A stretch of 34,928 bases of DNA from Chromera velia (GCA_018398765.1 JAHBMJ010003590.1:131648-166575), one strand, 5' to 3'; shown: positions 20,910 through 32,214, counted from the stretch's first letter. The notes: a model not told the origin generated them from the letters alone. Program-made: numbers and translations.

Positions 20910-23900
20910 GTGTGTTCCACAAATGTTGTTTCTTTGTCTGAGTGTGTTAATTCTGGTTTCTTGGGTGGGGAAGGAAAGGAAACGGCTCAAAGGAGGAGAA
21001 AAAAAGAGGACAATGAAGAGAGTCAGACCGAGTCGTTCTCATCTATCACCACGCCAGTGAGCAGTTCATCAGAGAGAGGACAGTCCCTGCCATCATCGCC
21101 ACCATCGTCGTCATGCAGATCTGAAGCATTGAGCATAATAACATCAAGTGAGTCAGACGGGGAGGAAGAGACAAAGGAGGAGGAAAGAGTAACCATTTGC
21201 TTGCAGAACAATAGAGGAATGACAAGAAGATTGATGGATAGTGACTCTTTTGCAGCAGAAATGGAAAAACAGAGAACAGATGTACTGGTGCTAACGGAAA
21301 CGAGAACGGAAATAATAATGTGCAGTCTGAGTGGAGGAGGGATGGGGGGCACGAACTACTTGCTGAAGAGAAAAGGGAGAATGGTAACAGCCATAGGAGG
21401 GGTTACGGTTTTGTTGAGCAGAAGAGCAAGAGAACTGGGCTTTTAGACAGAAAGAGCAACAAAAGCAGCCGTTTTTGTACAGGCACCGGGATTCTCCCTG
21501 ATAGTGGGACTGTATGACCCGCCAGGAGACTCTACTCATGAAAACGATGGCTTTCTTGAGGAAATAAGAGAGAAAGTGGAGGAAAAGAGAAGAGAAAGAA
21601 AGCAAAGAGGGGACGAATGAGTGAATGAAGTGTGCGTGTGTGGGGACTTCAATGCCAGGACAGCAAACAAGGTGCCTCTGGTGGTATGGGGAGGGAGGGA
21701 AGGAGACGAAGGAAGGGACGAATGGGAAGGAATGGTGAAGGGGGGGAGGGTGGGGGGAGTGTACCAACCAGAGAGAACATCAGAAGATGAAACGGAAAAT
21801 TGGAAAGGAAAGCTGTTCATAAGGTTCTGCAAAGACCTTGGACTGGTCTTACTGAATGGCCTCAGAAAGTATGCACTTAAAGAGGGAGGGAGGGAGCACG
21901 ACTTTGCTTCTGATGGTCAGTGCACCTATCAGAGTGCAGGGGGCGGCGAATCTCTCATCGATTATGTATACGTGACTCCTTGTTTGCTTTTGTCTTATGT
22001 ATCTTTTTCGTTGTGTATGCTGATAAGTGCCCCTTTTGATCATGCATATCTGAGACTGACCCTTAAAGGAGGAAAGAAGAAACCACCATAAGAAGAGAAG
22101 GAAAAGAAGGGAGAGAGAAAAGAAAAGGAAAAGAAGAGAGGACAAAAAGAGAAGAAAGGAAGGAAAAGACTGATCTTCAAAGAAACAGAAAAGGAAGAGG
22201 ACAGAATAAGACCTAGATGGAAAAGGACTTTCACACGAAGAACGGAAAGAGAATTCATAGAAGAATTGGACAAGAGAGTCACCATAAAGAAGATAGGGGA
22301 GGTATTCTAAGAAGCAAATGGTAGGAAGAAAGGAGAAACCATAGAGAGAGAAGCATTAGAAAGAGAATACAAGAAAATGAGACAGGTAAGAGAGGAAACA
22401 TATAGGTGGGCACTAAGGCAACAAAAGAAGAGGGAAAGAAAAGGGAATGGAGAAGCCTTAGAAGCCGATGAGTCAGTGAGAATAGAAAAGGCAGAGTAAA
22501 GAAGAATAAGAGCACTTAAAAGAAAAATCAGAAAGAAAATAAAAAACTTGAAACAGAAGAAAGGCGAAGGGACAGAAAGAGGACAAGAAGAGAGATGGCA
22601 GAGAGAATACAAAGAGAGAAGAAAACAACTAGAAGAGGTAGAGAGAGAGAGGATCAGGATTCAGAAAAGGGAAGCATCCAAGGAAACAATGAGAAAGGTG
22701 CAAAGAATAAGGAAGGAAATAGGAGAAGGAGGATGCTGGAAGGTCTGGAGGAGACTAGGAACAGAAGACAAGAAGAGAGAACCGAGGAGGATGAAGGACA
22801 GTCTCATAATGGAACAAGTTCCGAAAGGATGGAAAAAACAGACAAAGCTCCCAGACGATGAAGTGGAAACAGAAAAGAAAGAAGAATGCAAAAGATGCAC
22901 AGCAGTAAGAGAAAAGAACACGAAGATAGCTACCGAAAAGGAAGTGAGGGAGGCAATAAAAAAAGCCGGGAATCCTAAAAAAGCTGCTGGAAAGGATGGA
23001 ATGCCTCCGGGTCTGCTCAGGTTGCATAAAAAATCTTTAGTAATGGTGAATGTATATGCTGATTTGATTAATGCATCTTTTCGTTATGCGTGGTGGCCAG
23101 AGGGATGGAATGATTTACCAGTGACGGCATTGCCGAAGCCTGGCAAGTCACAGGCAGTGATGGGGGGATGGAGAAACGTGCACCTGGCATGTGCAGACGC
23201 AAAATGGGGAGACACGATTCTCGGTAATAATGTAGAAAGAGAAGCAAGGCAGAACCTATAGCAGTTTACATATAGAAAGAAAGTAGGAACATGCGATGCC
23301 ATCTTTCTTCTTTTGTTTGTGATTGCCCACCATTTCTTTATGATTGTGGCCCTCGTTGATTTCACTCGAGCTTTTGACGAAGTCAGGCATAGCAAGCTTG
23401 AGCAGCAACTGAGAGAGGCAGGGGTTTCAGAGGAGCTAATCCGATGAGCCCTGGCATCGCTTGAGAAAGTAAGAGCAAGAGTGAAAGGGACAGGAAAGTG
23501 GTATCAAGAACAGATAGGGATGAAACAAGGGGGGTCTAGTGGGCCCACTTTTTTCAAAGGATACGTACACGACCTGTCAGAGAGAGTAAGAAAGGAAGGG
23601 AGGGCTGGGAGAAGGAGAATAGGAGAACAGGGAGAAAGACCGAAAGTACCGGTCGGAGAGGATGGGAGGTGGATAGATTTTTTCTCCCTATTATTTGCAG
23701 ACGATACGACTTTGCTCGATGCAACAGACAGAGAATTGAACAAACTGCTGGAGGGATTAAGGAAGTACGCAGAGCCGCTCCGTCTCCTCTTTTCTGACAA
23801 ATCGAGAGTACTAAGGTTTGGAAGGCAAAGGCAGACAGAAGAGATCAGAATAGGCAGCATAGTACTAAAAGAAGAGAAAGTACAGCCATTTTTGGGTTTG

Positions 23901-24479
23901 GTTCTTCCCTCAAACTGCGACCTCGATGTAATGATGGCAGACAGAGCAGTGAGAGCAGAGAAATGCATGCAAGGATTGATAGGAAAGTTAGCCAGAGAGC
24001 CAGCCGTGCCGCCGGCAGAATGTTTTCATTTGTTTAATCAGACGGTGCGTGTAGTGTGGATGTATGGATGCGAGATACACCCATGCACAGACAGGGCCTG
24101 TGCAGAATTCGACGAAAAACAAAGACGCTTTGTGAGGTGGGTCTTGGGGCTAAGGAAGACAGAAAGCGCAGACACTACATTGATGGAGGGGGGGGTGTTT
24201 TCAATTGATATTGAAGTGGCAGAAAGGATGATCAGATGGGCAAGAAAGGCACTAAAAGAAAAGAAGAAGGAGACGATTGGGCAGGCTGTCATTCATTTCT
24301 TCAGAGGAGAAGTGGAGGATGAACTGAAGGGGAAGAAGAACAGAGTTGCATCCCTTTCACTTCTTTCTGTATTTGAAGAAATACACACAGACACTATTCA
24401 CAGAGAGAAGCCTTCATCCTTTTTCAAAAGAGAAGCTCGCAGGCCAGCCAGGAGAGATAGGGACACACGCAGTGAATGA
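20910..24479 (+). pseudogene. LINE endonuclease-reverse transcriptase ORF with in-frame stops
   Basis: One frame runs about 3.57 kb without a frameshift but is cut by stops at 21444 (TAG), 21618 (TGA), 22089, 22308 and 22497 (TAA), 23259 (TAG) and 23445 (TGA), ending at 24477. Endonuclease signatures: DVLVLTETR near 21280, GDFNAR at 21642, SLIDYVYV near 21955 and FDHAYLRL near 22035, as in APE-type LINE endonucleases. RT signatures: VDFTRAFD at 23355, MKQGGSSGP at 23520 and FADDT at 23694 with both catalytic Asp present. A coiled, Glu/Lys-rich linker lies between the two domains. Confidence 0.88.
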
Positions 24480-24714
24480 AAGAGTAGATAGGATGGAAAG
24501 ATGGATTGTAAGCAAGACAGATAAAGAAATAAAAGAGAGGAAGAAAGAAATCTTCAGGTGGAGAATTTAGAAGAGAGTGAGAGAGAGAGATAGAAGAGAG
24601 AGAGAAAAAGGAAGAAAAGTCTATATAGCACACATACACCGAACAAAAGCAAACGGAAACAGATTGTAGCTCATTTTATTTGAAAAGGCGTCAGAAGAAA
24701 GACCAAGAGAGGGA

Positions 24715-25125
24715 ATGAAAATAGAGAAAGAAAAACTGGGACGGGTGCCCTTTCCTTATAGAAGGCTAGCACTAAGAGGAGAACACAAAAGGAGAGCAGC
24801 CTGCAGAGTAGGAGATAGGACGTTAGCGGGAACAAAGGGAAAAGTGCCAGAAAGAGGAGGGCAGAGAGTGCTGTTGGAGGAGAGACTCTGCCCTTATTGC
24901 AAAGGATGGTTGGAAACAGAGGTGTTGGAGGATGAGATCCATATGCTGACTGAGTATCCGATTTATGATAGAGAAAGAGCGCACATGTATAGAACATTAG
25001 GAGCAGACTGGAACGAGGGAAGAGAAAAGAGAGCAAGAGAAGTTTGCAGAGAGAAAAGAGAAGGACAAAGAGGAAGACTGCACACTGAGGCTTTGTTAAA
25101 AATTCTTGATGAACGAAGGGCATAG
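24715..25125 (+). pseudogene. LINE C-terminal zinc-finger-like segment, frame-shifted
   Basis: The coding frame shifts by one after about 24450 (open at 24346-24570, then 24715-25125). It encodes CPYCKGWLETE, then EDEIHMLTEYPIYDRER. This matches the C-x2-C...H-x4-C motif followed by P-x-Y-x-x-x-R near the C-terminus of many LINE RTs, except that the last Cys is Tyr here. Downstream (25126-25600) is probably degraded C-terminus and 3' UTR. Confidence 0.6.
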
Positions 25126-25479
25126 TGCGGTAAATGAGTTTCTGGGGAGGGCGGCGTTCAGAAGAAGAGTATTCAAAGAAAGCCCAGGAAGGTATGCACT
25201 TGGAAGCTCATTAGATAAAACAGTGCTGGCACAGAGATATGGAGTGATCACAAAAAGAAAGGGAGGAACGGAAAGAAGAAAAGAAGAATACAAGACCATC
25301 CTGGAAGCAATGGAAGCAGGAAGACAGCTGAGGGAGGGGGAAGGAGAAATCGCTGAGAGAAGAATGGAGAGAGGGCGTGTACAAAGCCAAAGTGTCCTTT
25401 CGTCTTGTGTCATTAGATCGATTTTTAGAGCAGTCCCTTCTGAGCAGCCCATAGACCAAAGCATGCAAAGCGTAGATAG

Positions 25480-25621
25480 ATTGTTGTTTGTTAGCGGCCT
25501 GGGAAACCAGGCGGGCCATGGGGTGTGGTCTGAGCCTCAGCGATGAGGTATACCCCCCTGCCGTTTGCGGGGGCGACCTCTATAAGATAAAACGGCGACA
25601 GTGCTCTAGGGCACCACTAAT
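25480..25621 (+). other. LINE 3' end with hairpins and CACTAAT tail
   Basis: GCCTGG-GAAA-CCAGGC (about 25497-25513) and CCTCA-GCG-ATGAGG are small potential hairpins, followed by a G-rich segment and CACTAATCACTAATCACTA at the junction. Short tandem tails of this type are common at LINE 3' ends and serve in target-primed reverse transcription. Confidence 0.6.
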
Positions 25622-26490
25622 CACTAATCACTACTAGGACCAACATTTCATTCTTCATGTCTGTCTCCTGCTGCAAAGCCCTACAAAACTTTAACTTCCT
25701 GATCCAGAGTTTGTCAATTTGTTGATGTCTGCAACAGTCTCTCTCTCGTATAACTTTAATTAACTTCTAAAACCAGCATTTCTTTCTTCATGTCTGTCTC
25801 TTGCTGCAGAGCCCTATACATAACTTTGACTTCTAGATCTAGATTTTTTTACTTCATGTATCTTCATGTCTGCAATAGTCTGTCTCTCGCACAACTTTAA
25901 CTTCTAGGACCAGCATTTTTTTTTTACGTCTGTCTCCTGCTGCAGAGCCCTAGCTACAAAACTTTGACTTCCGGATCTAGAGTTTGTTAATTTATTGATG
26001 TCTGTCACAGTCTGTCTCTCATATAACCTTAACTTCTAAAACTAGAATTTCTTTCATCATGTCTGTCTCCTCCAAAACTTTAACTTCTGGATCTAGCCGT
26101 ATATTTCTAGAAATGATGTAAAAAATCTGTTCCATAGTTCTTTTTCTATCGTTACAACGTCTTCTTACACAAAGTTTCAGCTTCTAACTCCTTACCAATT
26201 ATGAGAACGAGTTTTTTGCGGAAATGCGCCGCTTTAGGGGGGCAAAAAGCACCCCACTCACCCCCGGCATGCGGCGTGGATCTAGCCTAGTCTGTCAAAA
26301 CGTTCCGGTTCGTCCCGCCGAGCCCTACAAAACTTTGACTTCCGGATCTAGGGTTTGTTTATTCATGTCTGTGACAGTCTTTCTCTAGCACAACTTTAAC
26401 TTCTGGGGCCAGAATATATTTCTTCATGTCTGTCTCCTGCTGCTGAGCCTTACAAAACTTTAACTTCGCAAAATTAGTGCAAGCCGCCGC
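25622..26490. repeat. Satellite array, right block
   Basis: About five more units of the same 127-bp dimeric satellite in the same orientation. The block starts mid-unit at CTACTAGGACCAACATTTC immediately after the LINE tail, matching the unit at about 19370. It ends just before the stop codon of the Prx-Grx gene. Confidence 0.92.
26097..26319. other. Non-satellite insert within the right satellite block
   Basis: The satellite stops after CTGGATCTAG and resumes at GAGCCCTACAAAACTTTGAC. The intervening sequence is unrelated, with a GC-rich end (GGGGGGCAAAAAGCACCCC). TGGATCTAGCC occurs at its start and again at 26277-26287, but the second copy is not followed directly by satellite, so a clean target duplication is not shown. 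Confidence 0.6.
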
Positions 26491-26503
26491 TGAACTCAGT
26501 GGT

Positions 26504-29467
26504 TCATCCTTCCGTTTGCGCCAAAAGTTTCTCCTTCACAAGTAAGCTCTTCAGCTCCCCCGACTCATACATGTCTTTCACGATGTCCGCACCTGAAGAC
26601 AGTGGAATGAGGCAGGTAGCAACAAAGCCAAGCAACGTAAGCTTGTATGTTTTTTGGCAGAGGCCTGGGCAGAGGCCGATCCAAAGGAAACGAATGCATG
26701 CATGCATCTGGCTGCATGGAGGACGAGGGGAAAAAAGAAAAAAAGTCGGCGGAGTCACACGTGAGTACTAGCCGAATAAAAAACAAGGAAGTGAAAGACT
26801 CAGCACACAGGTAGGTGCACGACAGAGGGGGAAACGTCAGTGGAGTGCATCGCAGTATGCAATGTTGTCGTCTTGTCGGAAACTCTTGACCGAACGGTTA
26901 TGAGAGAAGCGAAGCGTGAGTTGGAGGACGAATGGGGTTCATTCAAGAAGACAAATGTCTGTCTGCAGAAGATGAACTTCATTTTCCTCGAACGTTCATG
27001 TGAAACGTCATAGTCCTTCAAGAGATTTGAATGTGTAAGACAAAAAAGACAATTAAGAAGACCACACAGCACGGAGGGAGAGAGGAAGAGACCCACCTCC
27101 TTGGAGTTCACCCTGCACAGACAGAGCACACAACAAATTAAGGGCAGCCGAAACAGAAGCGAGGAAGATGCTGCTTTTGGCTTTACAAGTCGATCCGTAT
27201 GAAGCATGCAGAGCCGTTTGCGATCTTTGTTACTCACTGTGCACGCCTGTTTCTGTGTGAACGCGACCTTTTCTTCTTCTGTTTGAGTCTTCTATTGCCA
27301 CCTCCAACGCGCATGCTGCTCGTGAGCTCACCAAGCGAGCACTTCAGGGGATCTCGCGCTTAGCCTTATCTCTAGAGTTGAGTGATTGACGATCTCTGGC
27401 ATGAACATGGGCTGCTGGGAGCACGGCTCCACTCTAGCAAAGCCAACTTCATTCATTCATCATGCAGGACTGTGAGAGTCCTCACAAGACAGAATTCTTT
27501 GAGAAAGTAAGACGAAAAGCGTGGAATGGGAATTGAGAGTCCGACCTGCCTCTCACAAAAACAGCATGCAGCCAAGAAAACCATGAGCGTCTGACCTTAA
27601 CAAATAGTTGTGGGAAAGTAGGAAAGTTCGAGAAGCTCTTCACGCCTTCACGCAAATTGTCACTGCTGAGCACGTCCATCGAGACGAACTCCACGTCCAG
27701 TTGTCTGCACGTTCGTTCAACAGTTGACTTTTGTTTTCTTTCGTCCAGTTACAGAGAGTCTCCGCAAGCTGTGTGCAGGTTCACGTAGCAACTGTTTGAT
27801 TCCAAAGTTTCCATGTGGACTTTCGAGAGAGGGCGGAGAGGCGTTCAAGAAGGAAATAGAAATCGAATAAGGAAAAAAAGGCGGAAAAGAAAGAGAGGGG
27901 CTGAAGGAAAATGCATCCCAGCCACATACAACCTAGTGTGATGCTCAGCAAGCAGAGGCACGGAGGTAGCAGAGAGTAGATTTCATGGGCTGTTGGGTCA
28001 CAAAACCGCGTTGCCTCCTCGATCGCTTTGAGACCCAGTTGAGACGGATCTTGTCTTCTTCAACCATGGTAGCTCATGTCTCCCATATCTCCACTTTCCT
28101 CTCCTTGTGGCCACAGTTAAAGCATCATCAGAATCCCGACAGCAGGAAACACTCAAAGGGAACTCAGAGGAGCACACGCATGTGCAGACAGACTCACCGC
28201 AGGATCGCAACCACCGTGGCGGAGAAACCGCACCGGGGTTCCGCAGGGACTCCCTGACAAAGCAAAGACAATCAAGGAAGGCGTGCAGTCAGACTCGAGG
28301 CCAAGAACAATTTAATTATTCTTCTGTACCCTTTACAAGCCAGGCACGCCTATGGCAGTGGGCTCTGCATTCAAGACTGAGTGCAGCTGCCCCATACAAA
28401 TTTCTGCTGCTGGAGATCAAACTCCTTGCAGACACGTCAGCATAGAAAACAAGAGCGAAGGAAGGTGCGGGTGAGAGATAAGACTTGAAGGTCACCTCAG
28501 CAGAAGAGTCGATGATGGGTGCTTACTTGTCTGGTGAAACGCCCACGCAACTGAAAAGGGAGACGAGAGAGAGAGAGAAATATTCAAGCAATCAATACGG
28601 GTGTTGGAAGCAGACGGAACGGGTAAGGGGTCGGGGCACAGAGTTCTGCCAAATTCGGTACGCATCGATCGGCGAGGTTCATAACTGACTGACTGACTGA
28701 CTGACCTTCATGAACAAAAAAACGGGATATTGGTTGACAAGCTCTCTGCAAGCAGCATCAGAGAAAGAGAGAGCGGAGATCCAGAGCAGCCTTGGCAAGG
28801 AAAACGGGTAAGGGGGGGACACGAATGGAGGCCAGAGAGGAGACGGGTCTCTTTTTCCTTCTGCCTGAATCACCTGCGGGTGGGCTGGAAGGGCTGACAC
28901 GCAACTCGACTGCGAGAGCAGAGCTGATCCAAATAGAGATGGAAAGCGGGAGAACCGAGTACAGAAGAGGAGGTGGAGGGGAGGCATGAGTGAAACTCGG
29001 AGGGAAATCAGGAAGGAGGAAGTGCAACAAAAGAAAAGAGAGAGAGAAAAAGACAGGTGAAACAAAATCGGGCTGACGCACGCCAGAATTTCCTCGATGG
29101 GCTTGTCCACCTTCACAGATCGCGTCCCTGTGCTCCTTTCACCTTCATCCTCCCCCCCTCCAGTCTCCCCAGAGGCATCAGCACCCTCAGTGTTCAGAGG
29201 CATCCCGTTCGGACCCACTGCCCCCTGCATGTGATCGGATGCATGGCACAAAGAGTTCACCTGGTCACCAAGCAAAAAGAGTCGTTGATGGCATCAACAG
29301 CTCGGAGAAAAGGAAAAGTCTACAAACACAAATTCGGATCAACTTGAGACCACAAAGACAGATTCAAGGAGCAGTCCAGTAGGCGAGACCTCGGCCGAGC
29401 CTCAGACAGGAAAGCAAAACCTTCGACAGACAGAAAGCCGGAACGCACGCACGCACGTACGCACGCA

Positions 29468-29504
<37 letters not shown>

Positions 29505-31813
29505 GCACGCAGAGAGAGAGAGAGAGAGAGGAGAGAGAGAAAGTTCTACTACCTCGTTCCTTCTCACTTACTGACTGACTGACCCTCAGAAATCCGATTG
29601 CATTCCCTCCCATCGAGAGACCCTCCCTGGCGAGAAATTCGATCTTCCCTGCATGGGAGACAGAGAGAGATAAGAGCATGCACGAGTGCACATGAAAGCG
29701 AGGCACAAAACATTGTCGGAACGGAGTGGCAGGAAGAGCACTTGACGGGGGGAGGGCGGGAGAAACCGATTGAAGGGAGGACGGATGAGGACAGGACTGA
29801 GTGAACACAAACCTTCCACCGTGCTAGCGTTTCTCTCGCGTCAGAGACGAGATCGGCAGTACACACGCTCGGACTCACACATGACACACACACACACACA
29901 CACAAAACAGATCTGAGAGAGAGCAAATTAGAGAATTGCTGACACCAAGCGAAGACAAGAAGGGCGTCTGTCAAGACAAAAGAGGCACGAAGGACATGAT
30001 GGTGTGTGCAGTGCACTGACCTTCTTTGTTGATAACCGCCGCGTATCTGCATTTGAAGGGGAAACAAACAGGAGCGGCGTTATTGCTCATGTACCAACTT
30101 CGAACAGCTGCCAGTGAGCAGACAGGGAAGAGTAGCGGGTGGAAGAACAGGGGGAGAGGCAGCAGGAAGATGGTTGGGGGACGGCTGACAGATGCATGAC
30201 AGACACTCTCGCACGTGGTCATGAGACGCTGAGGGGAAAAGACCGGCAGCTGGAGAGAGGGATGGAAGAAGAGGGAGCTAGAAGGGCTCAACACAAAATT
30301 CCTCTTCGACTCACATACCTCGCGGACTTCAGACCCATTCCAGCATCAATAGCCTTCTCGTTGACCATGCCAGCAGCCTGCGTGTACACCCTTGCACATG
30401 TATGCATGCAGATCCCCGTGCACGCGAGAGAGGGGGGGGAGAGAAGAGAGAGAGAGAGAGGACACATGCAAAAAAGATGAGAACACGGGCGTCCACAAGC
30501 AGGAAAGAAGAAGGCCTTACACACCCCGTCTGTTCATTTCTGAGCACACACTTTCACGAAGAATCTTTGGAATAATCGCCAGGGATAGATTCCGCATCAC
30601 TCCACCGCCACAACTCGACAAAGCCGTTCAGGAAACCCGCCCTCCCTGCCTCCCTTTCCCTCTCCGACAGACCTGCGTGAAGGCTGCGTTACCGTCAGAG
30701 ATCATGCTGACGCCCTTCTCGCCTGCCCCTGCCTGCTGTTCCCAGGCTGGACACAGAAGGAACAAAAGGAATAAAGAAGAAAGGTTATGGGGAACAACAA
30801 ACAAGCGAGGCAGTTTTTTGCCTGCCCATCGGATCGCCAGCTTGTCTCTTTCTCTGACTTCTTCACTTGCCTCCCTGTTTGTGTTTGTTTTTCGTTCTCT
30901 TTCCTTCCTTCCTTTCTTCTTCCATTTCTCCCTCCCTCCTCCCTTGCTCCCTTGCTCCCTCCCTCCCTTCTTCCCATCATTCCTTCTTTCCTTCCCTTTC
31001 CCTACTTTCTTTCAGCACAATCATTCTACCTGCCGACCTCTCTCTGACCTTTTCGCGTCTCAACCCCCCACCCCACCCCCTTCCCTGTGCAGACTCACCC
31101 TTGAGCACAAACGCGTCGTTGGTTGACAGGCAGCCGATGAACTCGATGCCCAAAGACCGGAGCTCGTCTGCGGCCTGGATGTAGGAGGGCAGGTGCTCCC
31201 CCGAGCATTTTGGGGTGAACGCGCCTGCACGAACGAACGCATTCAGCCAGTCACACAAGAAACGAAGGTCCCAACGAGCACCTGAGGGTACAAGATTCGA
31301 ACACAAAAGCTGAAGAGAATCGTGAAGCGGGAAAGGAATTCTGAGCGAGAAAGTGTGCTGGAAGGGGGCCGCAAAAGAAAGAGGGAGACTGGAGACGGCA
31401 ACATGACACACTTGAGGGTCGGACAGAGAAGAGCGGACCCGAGGACAATGAGACGCAACATCATCACACAAACCCACCAGGGACAGCAAAAATGAGCGCC
31501 CTCTTTCCCTGCAAGCAAACTCAAACACACAAGGAGAGAAAGTTCACACACACTCGGACCTCTACGTCGTCTGTGAAATCCGGACGCTGCGCACCTTCAC
31601 AATCTCGGGCACGGTCGTCACTTGTCCATTGTACTTCACTGGCGCATCTGGCAGGGTCGATCCAACCTCCAGGGTCATGTACAGAGGGCTGAGGCGAGGC
31701 CTCCCTGCTCTCTTCTGGGAGACATGAAGGGGAGACGGCGTTCTCAACACGAAGGAGTGCACGGAGACGCTGAGCAGAGCCACGAGGGCCCACAAAGTGA
31801 GACGACAGATCAT
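26504..31813 (-). CDS. Type II peroxiredoxin fused to monothiol CGFS glutaredoxin, plastid-type leader
   Basis: Thirteen exons: 31813-31595, 31508-31478, 31224-31099, 30746-30673, 30377-30319, 30046-30021, 29648-29584, 29224-29082, 28745-28706, 28253-28198, 27704-27596, 27112-27097, 26592-26504. All phases match, giving 350 aa. Residues 1-20 are a signal peptide with likely cut VHS|F at Phe21; 21-45 are Arg/Ser/Pro-rich, so the leader is bipartite and plastid-type. The Prx5-type domain (about 48-200) has PGAFTPKC with peroxidatic Cys90, a second Cys115 in GCLSTNDAF, and Arg170 in SARYA. Residues 201-240 are a Gly/Glu-rich linker. The glutaredoxin domain (241-350) has CGFS at 269-272, FPTFPQ (TVP-like loop) and GGAD (glutathione-binding). 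Expected role: peroxide reduction coupled to glutathione. Bacterial hybrid Prx5 proteins have the same order but a CPxC glutaredoxin. The exon 7/8 junction is the least certain. Confidence 0.93.
28687..28705. repeat. CTGA tetranucleotide run at a 5' splice site
   Basis: On the coding strand intron 9 of the Prx-Grx gene starts GTCAGTCAGTCAGTCAG, so the donor GT is the first unit of the repeat. Confidence 0.95.
29443..29541. repeat. GCAC/CA/GA compound microsatellite in Prx-Grx intron 7
   Basis: ACGC units, then a CA run, GCAC units and a GA run. On the coding strand this lies about 45 bp after the donor of exon 7. Confidence 0.95.
29887..29904. repeat. Short CA run in Prx-Grx intron 6
   Basis: About nine CA units on the plus strand. 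Confidence 0.85.
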
Positions 31814-31960
31814 CGGGTCTAAGTCTCCACGTACTACGAGAAGGAAAGCTGATGGATCTGACGGAACCTATATACTGTTAATACATGCGAAGGTTATGGT
31901 AGAGAGGAGTCGCGCGCTCTTCATTGCCAGCACGCAAAAGATTGCCGCAAGTGAATTAAA

Positions 31961-32002
31961 ACGGGATACACCCAACCAGTTGGGTGAGTGCCTCGGGGGG
32001 CC
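31961..32002 (-). repeat. Dispersed 42-bp repeat, copy 2
   Basis: Reverse complement of the sequence at 2491-2534, with three or four mismatches. The centre is a near-palindrome, CCCAACCAGTTGGG. Confidence 0.75.
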
Positions 32003-32149
32003 ATTTAGGGAGTCGGCCAGAATGTGATTGATGCAAACCATCGGGGGCTTGGGGCATGTCTTGCCTACAATGGGCAAGTGGCGGGGGCCACGGCAACGCG
32101 CGCAAAATGTGCTTTTCGGGACCGCATCACGCGAATAATACAAATGCAA

Positions 32150-32175
32150 CTCCGTGCGAGTTGCTTGAGGGGCAC
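32150..32175 (+). repeat. 26-bp direct repeat, copy 1
   Basis: CTCCGTGCGAGTTGCTTGAG plus GGGCAC. An exact second copy starts 65 bp downstream, upstream of the Cys-rich gene. Confidence 0.9.
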
Positions 32176-32214
32176 GTAATAGGTATTAGCCAAGTAATTA
32201 TAATGCGATCGCGG

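Larger units (their letters stand above)
19626..25621 (+). mobile_element. LINE-type (non-LTR) retrotransposon, inactive
   Basis: The sequence between the two satellite blocks carries an AP-type endonuclease, a reverse transcriptase, and a C-terminal zinc-finger-like motif, in that order, all on the plus strand. It ends in a short CACTAAT tandem tail, after which the satellite resumes mid-unit. It is strongly purine-rich on the coding strand. No LTRs are visible. Stop codons in every domain mean this copy cannot encode a full protein. Confidence 0.88.

Noticed and set aside
20282-20920. Minus-strand ORFs opposite the LINE
   Set aside because: Antisense of a purine-rich coding strand yields long pyrimidine-type Leu/Ser/Phe/Pro frames with no domain.
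21444-23447. Alternative genetic code or stop readthrough to explain stops in the LINE frame
   Set aside because: All three stop codons occur in it, while the spliced host genes read through without internal stops and end at TGA or another ordinary stop. Decay is simpler.
26088-26287. TGGATCTAGCC direct repeat as a transposon target duplication
   Set aside because: The right copy is followed by another 30 or so non-satellite bases, so it does not mark the edge of the insert.
28500-28560. Possible glutaredoxin exon reading CVGVSPDK between exons 9 and 10
   Set aside because: It looked like a degenerate CGFS, but the true CGFS exon lies at 28253-28198 and joins exons 9 and 11 in phase, so no extra exon is needed.
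30392-31126. Plus-strand 244-codon ORF
   Set aside because: It runs antisense over exons 3 to 5 and introns of the Prx-Grx gene and is made largely of CT-rich intron sequence.
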